Positions 13,250 through 26,283 of a stretch of DNA of 64,000 bases are shown here, piece by piece. Numbering within the stretch: the stretch's first letter is position 1; each line of letters begins with the position of its first letter. The notes under the pieces are model-generated. The model was not told the DNA's origin and did not search any database. It was given only the letters and a program-made list of their open reading frames with translations. The position numbers and the translations under genes are program-made. Source of the DNA: Streblospio benedicti (taxonomy: Eukaryota; Annelida; Polychaeta; Spionida; Spionidae); NCBI GenBank assembly GCA_019095985.1, contig CM032659.1:21777443-21841442 (forward strand), in the 5' to 3' direction.

Positions 13250-14660
13250 GAACCTGCAGTGTTTGAAATCGATTAAAATTATGTTCAGAATTTGGATTTG
13301 GGGGTTTGTTTTGAACGAAAAGTAGGTAATAAATTGAAGTAAGTGAATCATGATAATAGAAGAATGCCAATGACCAAATATCAGGTGTACTGATGACACA
13401 TACGGCAATGCAGTAACAGGTGCGTGAAATGAGATACTGGTGCAATTAATTCAACTGTTCACTTATTTTGTCGAATTAAAGAGCGTTTTCTTTGTTTGAA
13501 CAGTATCGGAATTAGAAATTCAAAACTATGTGCATCATAATCGTTCTGATGTTACGGTTTTCAATCATTAAATCTATTCTCTCTCTTTATCGTGTGCAAT
13601 ATGATGATGTAAGGACATTGCAATCGAAAATGTGAACTGCATCTAACTGCAGGAAAACAATAAGAATATTTATGGTAAATTGAAAACAATTGCTCATGAT
13701 ATGAAATTAGTATGACGTTATGCAGTCAACTGATAGAATCTGATAAAGTGAGTATGAATGTTGAAAACAAGAAAGCGGAAATTTGTAAATAGATTCATTG
13801 AATTTCTTTTTATAAAGATAAATTCATGTATCTGGCATCTGGTGGCAGAAAAGAAGTCTCAGAAGATGAACATTGAAAATGTCCAAAAATATTTTGTCCC
13901 AAAATGGATTTTTCGCAAAATCAATCAATCTATCTAGAAAGCTGAAATATTGAAATAGCGCCCTAATTGAATTTGCCATACAATCTTATATGAAACTCAA
14001 TTATAGCTTTAAAAATGGTATACGAGGTTATGAACATGTTACCTTTAATTTCGTACGTCTTGAACAGTACATATATGTATTGGAGCTTCTCCCAATTAGG
14101 GTGCGAAGCACAAAAATATTGTAAAAGTTTGGCAAAATGTGAGGCTTCCTAAAATATTTTGGGGCTCCCCTGTCATTTGTTGCTTTCGCAAACATATTAA
14201 AGGGTGAATAACCATTTGGTAAAATACTTGGGACTCTTAAATGTTGGATTCACTCCCCTCCCTGCAGCCTACTCACCCCGCCCCTTTTAATTGGCCACTA
14301 TATAGACGTGCAAGATGACCACGTCAAATCTTTCTTATCTCCTTCAGTAAATTGTCGGTGATATTTTATATAATGTAAAATGACACCATAAAAATGTAGG
14401 AGTCTCCAGTGCTTTTACTTACTATGTACATGATTTTATATCTTCCATCATCAAAAAGGCGTAATTGACACCATTAAATTCAACATAATTAATCTTGTTT
14501 TAATTCATCCCACTCAAGACACACCATTTTAATTTTACTTGCATGTTAGCCTCAATATATTTTCATTTCATAATGAACGAACAGTATAAACAACTGTGTA
14601 TATATTTATACAGTGGTAGGAGCTTGTTTGCCTTAACAGTGAGAGTAGAATTGGACGAAA
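13250..14660. other. Noncoding stretch, nothing recognisable
   Basis: AT-rich. No coding, RNA or repeat-family signal seen. Confidence 0.6.
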
Positions 14661-14675
14661 CATTATTTCTGCGAT

Positions 14676-14811
14676 TAAACTAGCCACTCGATTGTCGTGT
14701 CAATCGCAAAATTGAGCATGCTGACGTCTGATTTACCCTCACTTCGTTCGGGTAAATCAGACGTCAGCATGCTCAATTTTGCGATTGACACTCCAATCTC
14801 GTGGTCAATTC
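14676..14811. mobile_element. Foldback element with perfect 41-bp hairpin
   Basis: Arms 14698-14738 and 14750-14790 are perfect reverse complements around an 11-base loop (tcacttcgttc). Outer arms (tcgattgtcg / caatctcg) are imperfect. A related element lies at 41481-41586, showing that it is a dispersed foldback/MITE family rather than a unique RNA gene. Arm identity over 41 bp implies a recent origin or gene conversion between arms. Confidence 0.75.
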
Positions 14812-14819
14812 CTACAATT

Positions 14820-16150
14820 TTCACTTGGTGCTCAAAGTCTTTTGTATTGTGCACTACTGTATATAAAGCTTGATAAGTTGATTTCAAAAGATTAATGCAA
14901 ATTGCTGGCATTTTCGTCCACCCTAAAAGCACGCACTTACTATTTGCATATATCTATACGTGAGTACATTTGATGGTGCATTTTTTCTGTATGTGCATCA
15001 GTATATAATAGTGCTTAAATGGATCACGTACGCTGCAAACACAATAGCACTAGATGACTGAATATTACTCATCTGGAATTTGAAATATCATAATTACATG
15101 AAACACAGGCGTATATTTAAAATTACGAATTCGTACATCCTAAGTGATTTCCACAGTCTTATCTCCAGTGGTAGTCGCGACATTTACGAGAGGACGACGT
15201 GCGATTATACATGTACTTAGGTATGAGCCGCCCCCAGCGACGCACTGGGATCACCTCTGTGACATATAACATTTAGCTCGGGAACACAATTCAAATTACG
15301 TATGTCTTACTACAATTCAGCTCAGTTTAAATGAGTTGTCCTTGCCACAGTTAGCAAAACTATGTCTAATACGTTGGTGTTTGCAAAAAGTGCGAAAAAA
15401 GGTTTGAGACAAATAATGCGTAGGTCTGTTCATCTGTGCATCACTGTGTCCCCACTCACCGCTATCAATTTTAGTGTCTTTTAATCTAATATGATGTTGT
15501 TTTGAGGCAAAGATGGCCTGACAATTAACCGTGTAAATTCAGCGTTTGTCATAAATAGTCTCACCACTTTCAATTTTAATGTCTATCACTCATTTATGCC
15601 GTGGGCACTCCTATGTTATCCATTGTCTGAGAGGAAATTATACTCGCCATGGGTAAAAAACCAGCACGTTTTACAGTGAAACCTGTATTCCTTTGTGTTA
15701 TAGAAGCCATAGAAGACAAAACTGGACCAACGGTGCCCTGTACAATACAGTAGAGACACAATAAATATACACCCTTGTAATAATAAAAATACTTCAGCCG
15801 GTGTATCAATGTCTACTGACTACGCTGTATAAATGATGATGAATCGTACACTATTACTGGAACGAGAATCATGGCCTCATTAGTACATTGGAAAACTCAC
15901 ACCCCGTCATAATTATTAATCACGATGAGACAGACAACTGGGCTAGTGTGTTTTGAAAACTCGTTAATAAAACGGAGACGCCGTGCAAGCTACGGCATGG
16001 GAACGTGTTGGTAGCTTAACATGAATAAAATAAAAAATGGTGCACCGCACGAGATTCGGGCGGACAGGGAAGGGCGGGGGTCCCAATCAACGTATTTAAT
16101 TTCCATGTGTGTTTATATCCCCTATCGTTCGCCAATCCAAAGTGTGTGCG
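14820..16150. other. Noncoding stretch, nothing recognisable
   Basis: AT-rich. A small CpG-containing patch near 15170-15250 is too weak to call. Confidence 0.55.
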
Positions 16151-16159
16151 ATCTCTTAA

Positions 16160-16570
16160 ATATGCCACGTTTTTCTTAAGTTTGCCCCGTTTTACGAAAA
16201 TTTGGAACTGCTAGAGGTAACTGATATAGACAGAGATTCAGCAAGAGAGGCCATGCTTCTGTCACAGAAGAACAAGTAATGGGACGAGACAAGTATGCCA
16301 TTAACAACATGTCAACTATAAAAAAAACTCTCAACTATAAAAACGACACTGATTCTACATAATCGGTTCACGGAGTCTGTTTTAGAACATCTACCTGTAG
16401 CTACCAAATAAACAACACGGTCAAAAGCATGCCCAAACAACTACCAAACCTGCCACCCATTCAGTGTGCCCCCATTTTCCGAAAACTTGGATATGACAGA
16501 GGTATGGTAATAAGTCTAGACAGAAATTCAACGAGAGAGACCATGATTATGGTTCATGAGTAGTGTTACA
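16160..16570. repeat. Local duplication, ~285-bp period
   Basis: The segment with ttacgaaaatttggaa, tagacagagattcagc and gagaggccatg (16190-16265) is repeated in diverged form at 16475-16550 (ttccgaaaacttgg, tagacagaaattcaac, gagagaccatg). Old tandem duplication, noncoding. Confidence 0.6.
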
Positions 16571-16596
16571 TCGTCGGTTCACTGGAATCTCTCTAA

Positions 16597-16700
16597 CCCC
16601 CAATTTCACATAGCCGATGCTATCTCCAGGTGCTTCGAAAAATGCCAGGAATTCAAAAACAATATCTTTAGCATTTTTGTGTATATTTCGTGGTCAAAAC
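16597..16700. mobile_element. Harbinger-type left end, isolated
   Basis: TAA followed by cccccaatttcacatagccg and tctccaggtg matches the TIR of the Harbinger element at 43158-43716. No matching right end nearby, so it is a truncated copy. Confidence 0.5.
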
Positions 16701-17504
16701 ACATGATCGCCTGGAATAAAGGCCTGTGACCTTTCTAATAAATTGTATGAAATGGCAGGCTCATGGGACCATTCGGAAATAGCACACCAAATTAATACGA
16801 GAACATTGTTATGAATATAGTCACGTTTTAGCAGAAAAAAAATATACGATGATCAAGTTAGCCCTCCCGACTACCCAGAAAAGCAAAACTTTGATCCAAA
16901 TTAACAACTCAATAATCCAAAACGGGAGCCCAGAACAGTACAGGCAGAAGTGTATTGTTTCCTCCAGGAAGAAACCATTAACCATGGAACATCGTGAACA
17001 ACCCAAATGTTGGAACATGTGCTTCTGTTTAATGTTTCCATTGCTTCAGATTGTAACGGCAGTGGCGGCGCTTACGTTTCCATATGTCAACCATGCATCC
17101 TCCAAAAGCGAGCAGACGGGGCCATAGTTAAGCAAAAAGACCCAAAACAAACCAGAAATGTTCCATTAACAACCGAAGTATTGAAATCACTTATTATCTA
17201 GAGCCTTTGGTGAATGGTGATGGTGAACCTGGGAAGTACGCATGATGAAGGCAACAGTGATAGATTCACAATGATTGGTCATTGAACATGTTCAACCTAT
17301 TCAACCTATCACACGCGTATTTTTATCATATTTATATTTACTAGCTTTGATATTACCGTGGGGATGAAAAATTTAAATAATGGACAATCAAGTTGTCATG
17401 CCCTGTTTCTAAAATAAATACACCAATATCCAATCCAAACCCTGTTTACAAATCAACAACTAATACTGATTGTATAGATGAGGTCTACAGCAGCCGAACC
17501 GTAA

Positions 17505-17830
17505 TACCCCCCCCCCCCAAGCACCCCCTCCCCCTCACACACACTATACCATCATTCTAACAGGCACCTCGGCCTCCCACACTCAACACTGTAGTACCAA
17601 CGGTATCTACCCATTCTGACACCAATTGTCCATGTCTCAATAGTACTTGCCCACGTCACCCACATACTCCCACAACTATGATTCAATAACAAATTTTGCA
17701 TAGCACGGGTCTTCAGCATTTGCACTGTCCTGACACCCCCACCCCTCGTCCTGGCATCACATCCTAATGTTCTAGCGATGCCCCCCCCCAATCCAGACAA
17801 CACCCAATCCTGTCCTGATACACCTCAATC
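17505..17830. other. C-rich, G-poor strand-asymmetric segment
   Basis: About 330 bp with repeated runs of C (up to nine) and very few G on the + strand, e.g. ccccaagcaccccctcccc. No clear repeat unit. The 83-codon minus-strand frame here is a by-product of low G content. Confidence 0.5.
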
Positions 17831-17959
17831 CATATAATAACCCCCAAAACACGAAATTACACCCTGATTATACATGAGCCTACACTATTTGACATACTGA
17901 CCCAATGGATACAGTCAAAGCCCAGATATAGGAGCAGTTTAGATACTTTAATACATACT

Positions 17960-18130
17960 GCAGTGGAGCATGTCCATTAGGACCGCCCACGGTCTGTCCT
18001 AGTGTAATCTTAATAGAGAGGTGGTCTCCTAATGTAGATGTGAAATGGTCTTTTTATGAAGGCTTGGGACGGTAACAATTCATCGTCTTATAGAAATCAT
18101 GCTGGTCTTTATCGGAGGTTCTTATGTGTA
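17960..18130. mobile_element. TIR element, CAGTAGAACCTCC family
   Basis: The left end cagtggagcatgtccattag and right end atcggaggttcttatg are diverged inverted repeats of the family at 1089. Internal ggtggtctcctaatgt repeats the TIR theme. No coding capacity. Confidence 0.45.
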
Positions 18131-18849
18131 CAACCCAAGGGACTAATTGTAATACTTCATCAAATAACGTGAATGGAATAAAACAACTAGATATGTGTGA
18201 TACAAAAGCAACCATGTGATCATTTCACATGCACATTAATTGGATGCAGATACATAACACTAGTAAAGAAGTGCATTTATTATATATATGCGCTAATGCC
18301 ATCTGATTGGCATGCCTTAGCTCTGACATACCGTTACCAATAGACCGAATGTTTCATAACAAAAATGTCCTAAGTTGCTTTCTTTGCAGTTATTTGCATC
18401 ATGTGTGTTTTACTCAAAACCGTTTATGCAATTCAAACGAATGGACAACAAACTTACTACAAAGAAAAGAAAACTAAACTAAATTTCTTACCGTAAGTAA
18501 ACTGTTCACTTGTAAACCTTTCTTTCCTACGGTGGAAGTTCCTTTTGAAAATAAATTCAACATTCTAAACTAACCTACAATTTAAGGTTACCTGATATGA
18601 AAAAATATTAAACTCAAAGCAAAGATGACAGCGTTTTTCACAAAATATTTTTAATTACTGTCTTTATAAATCCATAACTTTTTGTACCAAATGAACAATG
18701 TTGAATTTAGTGATTAACCAAACAGTATAATTTATCTAAATCCTATGTTCGAAAGTTATCATTTTAAAGTCCACTATAATTCATATTTGAAGAGTAAAAA
18801 GGTTATTTTAAAAATATGTGAGCAGGCGACTTTCCAAGCGCGAGTTTCT

Positions 18850-19080
18850 TTCTTTTGCGGGGATTTCACCAAGCCCGGGACTTTTATAAGAACGAAACAT
18901 CCACCTCCGCAACTCGCGACGGAACAAGTCAAAATTCGCTCTGCTCACTTTGATTGGTCCGTGTGCGCATTTTTTTTTAGTAATATGACGACATCATTTC
19001 CATCAAACCGACCATGAGACGCAACGGCGCCAAAACAAAAGGTGCGTCTCGTCTGTCCGGTTAATAATTTATTGCAATTG
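18850..19080 (-). promoter_or_regulatory. TATA and CCAAT-box promoter-like patch, minus strand
   Basis: A CpG-rich patch in AT-rich DNA. On the minus strand GGACCAATCA (about 18950-18960) lies roughly 70 bp upstream of TTATAAAAG (about 18880-18890), the usual CCAAT-to-TATA order and spacing, which predicts a start near 18855. I could not find a coding first exon or strong donor downstream on that strand, so the transcript is unknown. Confidence 0.35.
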
Positions 19081-19863
19081 GGCGATATTTGTGGACATCC
19101 AACAACGGGAAAGTCCAATGGGAGGGGTGATGGGGTTCAATGACAAATGATAGTGGGCTATGTTTCATTGACTTCAAATCATGATGTTATCTGGTCTGAA
19201 ATAAATTATTAACACAATATATTAGCACAAGCCTCGACTATGAACATGTTATGGATATTTAGTAGTCATGGCTAATTATAGATCATTATAAATACTAGGT
19301 TATTCAGCATCAATTGGTTGTAAATCTAATTTGAAAACCAGATTCCGCAATTCAGCTGAAGAAAAGAAAATTCATCGGGGTAAAATCTTTGATGCCTTAT
19401 TGTTGGCAGTGTCACATTAAAGCACAATAATCGTACGCAAATAAGTACTCAACTAAAACCACGCCCGACCCTGCCAGGCCTTGATGTATTAGATAACAGG
19501 CAATAGGTTTTCTGAATGTCCTAGCCCACTGTATAAACTTACCGGTGAGTACATTTTCTGTAGACTGTTTTTATTTATTTGACAAGAGTTTCTCCCGTAG
19601 TCTCTGAGAATACTCAATTCTGATTGGATGAGACTCCGAGTGAAAATATTGGTATCCTACACCTCAAAATTTATAAATTACCCCCTCAACCCCCCCACAC
19701 ACACAAAAAAAAAAGAAAATTATATATACATACTCATCGGAGAAATGGGTAAGTAGTGGGTGAGCGACAAGAAAAGCGTGGACTTAACAGAACTCTACAC
19801 CCAAGTAGAAGTTTTTGTGATCTCTCATCCCTGACTCATATAACAATCTGTTAATGCACTTTA

Positions 19864-20560
19864 TGAACTAGATCAAAAGTGTTCAAAGAACACGGCGTCG
19901 CTAGAACAACTTGACTTTTTGGCAACTCAGATATATATTGAAATGATGTATACTTTATTAAGAACTTAATGACTTTGAGGAGAAAACCGCAGAATGAGTT
20001 TAGAGCAGTTGTCAATATTCAGCTAAACATATTGATTGGTGGGTTGCAATACTACTAATAACATAATCAATCATAGTTTCAAAGCTATGTGTGTAAGTAC
20101 AGTGAACTAAAATAAAAGTATTGTGTCATCGTTCATGTTCATGCCGATTCAAAACTAGTTACTAAAATATTAATGAAATCCTTATTCAAAGCAAACAATT
20201 ACAATTTACTTTATCATCCACAAATAACCATTTTCGTATCATGTATTGGCCCCTTTTCTGCTACATAGAAGCACACAGCAAACTGCACTAAATAGACCTT
20301 TTTGCTGTTGTGTTTAAAAAATTGCTGTTTTTTTTCTTGCTGGCTTAAGTGCATTCTGATTCAATACCAGTAAAAAGTCCTAAATAGGCTTTTGGAAAGC
20401 ACAATTTAATTGGCAGCGCTCAAAATTGAATCACTTCGGTGTTGTCTCATACCTCATTGTTGTGGAAAGTCTGAACAAAATCAGTTCATCGGTAAACCCT
20501 CTAGCTTGTCCAGAGACATACATACGTTCTGACATACAAATGAAGTGATCACGAGTCTTT
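19864..20560 (+). repeat. Dispersed repeat, ~0.7 kb, copy 1
   Basis: Homologous in the same orientation to 47556-47990, sharing aactagatcaaa, cgtcgctagaa, actaaaat..ta.ggaaat, aaatcacttcgg, gtctgaacaaaatc and cggtaaaccctctagct. Divergence is visible throughout and copy 1 carries an extra ~250 bp. No coding capacity; type of element unknown. Confidence 0.65.
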
Positions 20561-20569
20561 CTCTTCAGC

Positions 20570-22480
20570 TGTTGAAGCGACGCAATAATATTGACTAGGA
20601 ATGAAGCAAAGACTATCTAGAAAGCAAGCGCAAACTGTTTGCTTGGCATGTATCAGCTGTAACTGTAAATTCCAACAATAAACCGAATGCACTTACCATC
20701 CCAGTTTATTTTTGTTACAATAAATCTGGTATGAGCACGTTTTCAGGTTTTTCAACACCATGATAATTACTATGTACATCATACTTATTATTGTAGAGGA
20801 CAGAAAATTAACACTTCAATTCATGACATCAAGGTAACTGTGGGGGCAAATGGACATGGTTATATATGAATAGCAATTCACCCCAAGAAGTGCCTATTAG
20901 GGTATTTCACCCACAGGCAGGAAGGATATTATTATGCACTCTGATTTTATGTTGTGTAAATTGCAATTAATCGGTGAAGACTTTTATGTCCAGTTTGCTC
21001 ACATATTTGTTGTCTTGTTTTGTGACTCTACGTGTGTTTGGTTCAAACACATTCAAGTATTCAGTTCATTATATGTACCAACTTGAAAAAAGTTAAAAGA
21101 GCATAATTGGATGTAAAAATTGGTTTAAATTGTATTTTATTTGATACTAGTTTTTGAAGCAGACGTAAATGCTTACAATTGAAAATATGTATGCAACATA
21201 TTCGATTGGGGCTTTTCATGGTACAAATCTCTTTATTTTCATTACAAATATAAAATAAATTTGTTTAAAAAAATCTTAAAAGATGAATGGTACGTGCATA
21301 TTTACATATATAGGAATAGCAATAACTATAAGCAATCTACGCCATTCTACAGACATAATTTTTTGTCACTTTTGTCTTCTGTTTTAAAATAGACGTTCTT
21401 TGGTCCTTTCAGACATACATGTGATTTTTTTAGAATATTTTACGTGGTGCAAATAAAAATGGGGCAATGGTTTTATTCGAGCAATTATATGAGACAATGG
21501 TTACAGTTACTGAAGATTAAGGTGTGCTAGATGTACTTTAATTTATCATTATATATGAAGCCATCGTACCCTGAGCTACTGTTAATCTATAGTGATGAAA
21601 GTTTTGTTAATTTGTGTAGTTCTAGATTTTCATTTGCGGATGATCAAAGTTCATCCAACTTCCATCTTATCGCAATACACACATGCATATAAATTAGAAT
21701 ATGCATGTTTTCTTTAGTAATAATGTGAAATTAGTATATGTGCTGAGAAGAAACCCAATACATTTGGATTATTAACTAGGACGTTGAAGGAGCTTGCGCT
21801 ACAGCTATACTATTCCCAGGTATCCCCATGACATTTATTACATCAACCATCGACGACAATGTCCACCCAGTCAAGTACAGGGTCATCACATGGTAAGACT
21901 GGGGTGACACTGGCGCACTAAAGTTTAAATATATTACATACAGTTGAAAGATCGACAATTGCACCCAACAATTTATGCAACTATTGTAGCAATCTAATGC
22001 TTTCTTCAATGTTTTCCACTGAGGTCTTAAAAGGAACACACCATAACAATCTGTATCATTTAGCATGTAACATTTGTTGGAGCAGTCACTGAGGCAATCA
22101 CAGAATACTAGCATTATACTAAGATCTGGCAGTCACTTATTCTGAAGGAGTTAGAATCGTGAAATTTGTGTTAACGGTCAAGCATCTAATATTATTAATT
22201 TATAATTTATATATATTATAATTTATAAGTTCTTAATGCTGACATTGTAGTTTGCCAAAACATGTAATCAATGTACAGTGTGTCAATAAACATTGAAACA
22301 ACATAGAAAAACAGCTACATGAAAAAGAAAGGAATACAACAGTATAGTAAATACACCTTAAGCGATGATAAATTAATTGTCCTTGTGCACTCCTGTGAAT
22401 ATCTATCCCAACCAGTTAAAACTCGATCATACTGTATACTAGTAAAATGTCACCCCAATTAATAAAGGCATATTTCATCA
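20570..22480. other. Noncoding stretch, nothing recognisable
   Basis: AT-rich, no coding signal. A small palindromic AT tract lies near 22192-22230. Confidence 0.6.
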
Positions 22481-22494
22481 CCATTATAAAATCA

Positions 22495-22657
22495 CTGGTA
22501 GATACGAGACTTTTGGGGAAGGGAGGTTAGTAGACAAACTGAGTTTCATGAGTTTGGTATGCGCCAAGGCTCGCGGGGATATAAAAAACATGAATATGAG
22601 TTTTGGGGGTAAAAAATGGAATATGCGAGTCGCCTGCACCCCTTGGATCTGCTTATG
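22495..22657. mobile_element. Degenerate GGCAGATCC-family TIR element
   Basis: The right end ccttggatctgcttatg matches the family end. The left end (ggtagatacgagacttttgg) is a diverged match. The interior is G-rich. A lone left end of the same family is at 6570-6600 (agacagatccaagatttt). Confidence 0.5.
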
Positions 22658-23176
22658 ATTAGGTTACATTTTCTACGTCTGGTCAAGTGTGTGCTCAACT
22701 AAAATATAATAAAGCGAAGATCAAGAAATAGAGGCTAAATGTTGTAGTCTTGACACGTCAAATGGGCTTTAGGGATCATTAGAGTTTTTGTTTATTGATT
22801 TCTTGATTGTGATCAGGCATTTGATATTCTTGTCGATTGTCGTTTTGATTGATTATCCTTTTAATAGCGCTGTTGAATTCCCGTATATTGGTAAAACAGG
22901 ATAAGTCGGCATTTGTCTTTGGTCTATTTTGTTTATAGATGGAACCATAACTGCATGAAGTATCAGCACGCTTCAAAATTCTTATCAAACAGTAATGCTC
23001 TCATTTATACTAACAATGAACATCTATATAAATAAATCTGATAATTTTAAGCTGGGAAATAGAAGTATTAAAAGGGTCCTTGCATATCCGGGCTTGCATA
23101 TCAACTGTGACTTTTCATGGGCCCCAGTAACATATGTGGTGATTGGGTGGGGTTAAAGATTTGGCCCCTGCATCAT

Positions 23177-23221
23177 GGGATGGTGTGTGTGGTATGTATA
23201 CTACTATGATTTACAAACACT
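23177..23221 (+). repeat. Dispersed repeat fragment, inverted relative to 48148-48192
   Basis: The string with gtatgtatactactat and atttacaaacact matches the reverse complement of 48148-48192. Both lie beside a cat(g)ggccccag segment, suggesting a longer diverged element around each. Confidence 0.55.
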
Positions 23222-23224
23222 ATT

Positions 23225-26200
23225 TATTTATTTTATTTATTCATTTTCATTCAGACAAGTAGTTACACTGTCCATATCTTTAAAACAAAAACAAAAACAA
23301 CATACGATAAAAATATAGAATAAAATAATAATAGGATTAAAATATCGATTATACAGAATATAATAGTAGTAGTGTGTATGTTATACACCCCTCCCATGAT
23401 ATTGCGGCCCATGGGTTACTATGTTTACTATGTTTACTATACAAACACATTTTTCTTGGTATATGAGTCATATATTTATAAGCCAATGAGAATGGGTTTG
23501 TATAGTAAATATTAGAGTGACCCCACTCCCCTGAAATTATAAGGTCCATGTCTTTCATGTGGCTTTTCAATTGAAATCTAAAGGCTTCTGACCCATATGC
23601 AATGATTCATGGCATGGATGTTATCTTTCTTTAAACTGCCTTTACAGCCGTTTGCCAATTATGTTTTAGTCGTACTATATACTATTTCATTTTACTTTAA
23701 ATGCACGCATTGGTATAATTAAGTTACGAATGTTCAACCTTGCCAATCATAGTGGAACGTAAACTTAAACGTTTGTTCCATAGGTAACACTTTACTTGTC
23801 GTATCATATTGTTTCTTTAAATTTGTTCCTGAATTCACAATCACACCTACAAATCTTACATCAATTGATATTGGGCGTGTATTTGTAATGAATTGCACAT
23901 CAGCGTTAACTTATCCGCCAAAAAATATTCCAAGAATGTACTTAAAACTGATGTATAAGGCCGTTTGAACAAATTACAAATAAGGTAGAGCCTACTTAAT
24001 AATGCATCTTATTTTTTCCTGTTGGTCATCAATACGTTTCTGATGGAAAAAAGAACACTCACACAATGACACCTAACTTCATGAAGTAACATACATGTAC
24101 AACACAGGCGTTTAGCAAACGGCTGCTCAAACTTATTTGTGGACAGTTTTTGTGTCGCTGAGTCAAAGGATCTGGGAGTTCAAATACGAGTATTAAGCTG
24201 TGTACACTAAAACTGTCTATGAATTTGCAAACAAAAACCCGTATACGACATTCCTATACTGAAACAGAATAACTGTAGCATGACACTAACATGACTTGGA
24301 AAAAAAACTTGAAAACTCTTTCAATTCGTATACGTTCATATAAGAAACTCATAGTGTAACCACCTTATTTCTGTTAATAATTCTCATTTCAAAATGCACT
24401 TATAGAAAATGTTATTATTCCTAATTTCCTACATGTCTTCAGACTACATCTTTTGTATCAGAAGATAAAACAGTCACTTTTTACCATCAATAAATCTTAC
24501 AAGCCCGTTTAGACGACCACCGTTAGTGTTGAATGAACCATTGTATTGGCATAGTGCGTATGTTTGTTGTTTTTTATACATAAACTCTGATAAGATTTGT
24601 CAATGAATAAAAGTGAATGTAATCGGTGCATGCATTTAGAGAGTTTGGAGGAAATTCCTAAAATAGTCAGAAGTATTTTAGTACTGAAGTTCCTAGCCTA
24701 ACTGTTATTAGGTGCTGGTTACATGAGATTTTCCTACTTGTGACAACTTTATTAGGCCATTATAAGTCTTCAACAAGTTTTTTTTTCTCATTTTTGTCAT
24801 ACAATAAACAATTTGAATGATTAACCAACATAATTTGAAACATGAAAATGCAAAGCTAGCCACAATGGCGTAGCTTGGAGTGTTAAACACATGTAACGAA
24901 TGTAAAGGTGACCGACCAGTCATCACCATGTCCAGGTCACTGACCACCAAATATATAACATTATTAACTTACAAATTATAAATACAATTTCCTATAAATA
25001 TTAAGATTGTATGCACTTACGTGGACCTTAATTGCAATACGGCTTTGCTTTATGGTAAAGTCACTTATGCATTTTCAAAGAATTCTAATCATAATTAATG
25101 TTGAGATAATTATGAGGTTCATATTTCTAAACATGGCAGGTTTGCCACATCAAAATCATTCTTTTAGGACTGACGACCGTTGAAAATGAAAATTTGAGTG
25201 AATGTAGCGTGGACGTCTAAACTTATGTACTAGATGGTATTTTTTTACACTTCAAATGCTTGCTTTAGGTTTACCAATGAAGATAATATATAGAATCTAA
25301 GGGGCTTACGCACAATAAATCACTTTCATGGGGTCCTTGGCGACTTTCTGAGCCTTTCACTCGTACAAAACTACCCATGCTCTGTTGGTGAGCCACCCTT
25401 TTCAGAAAAACTGGTTTTATCCATGAAATCGGAAGTTATGGACAGTGAATTATATAATTATAGAATTAGATGTTAGGAAAATAAGATTCTAACCAATAAG
25501 CACAATACAATACACACATTAAACAAACTATTTAATACGTGTTCATTGTTTAAAACACGTGTTCAAATATATAACTATAACATGCAAACCCGAGAAAGAA
25601 ATGTCTGAAGAGTTGTGATGCCCTCTGACCTTGGTTTTAAAGTAATGGACTTTAAACATGTTAAAACATAAACTGTCCTACCTTAAGAGTTGTTTAGTAT
25701 GTCCGAATGGGTTGACGTCCTGAATGCGTAATAGCTACGAACACCCAAGATCTGTGGCTTCTATAAGGTAAGATATGCTCCACCACCCATAAGGGGAAAT
25801 TCACCCGGAACACAGGGGTCATTGCCATGACGACCGTTAAAGACACAACCTTTTACAATAAGTTTTAACATTCTTTTAAATAATCAATCATTCATGCTTT
25901 GTCTTTGCAGGGTAATTTTAAGGATATAATGGTCGAGCATGTAGATTGGTTACTAGTATTGTCCACATTCAAATGCACCCAGACACCATGGGAGTTGATA
26001 TAAGTTGTGTAGGCCTATACTCATATCTACGTCTCATGCCACTTAAGCGGGATATGGGAATGAATTAGTGACAATACAGATGAACCATGCTGAGTTAAAT
26101 AGACATACTTTATGCGGCAGTCATGTACTCAGACAAGTGTTCAATTATGTCAGGTCATGACCCCACTTCACATGTATATCTTCATTTTCTGCTTCGTTCT

Positions 26201-26280
26201 CATATGCACATACATGTATCAAATCATAGATTCCAAGGTGACCTATAGAATTGAATTTACACATACCTTCCGTCATTCAA
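23225..26280. other. Noncoding stretch, nothing recognisable
   Basis: AT-rich, stops in all frames. An A-rich run with aaaacaaaaacaa near 23281-23300 is the only simple-sequence feature. Confidence 0.6.
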
Positions 26281-26283
26281 ATA

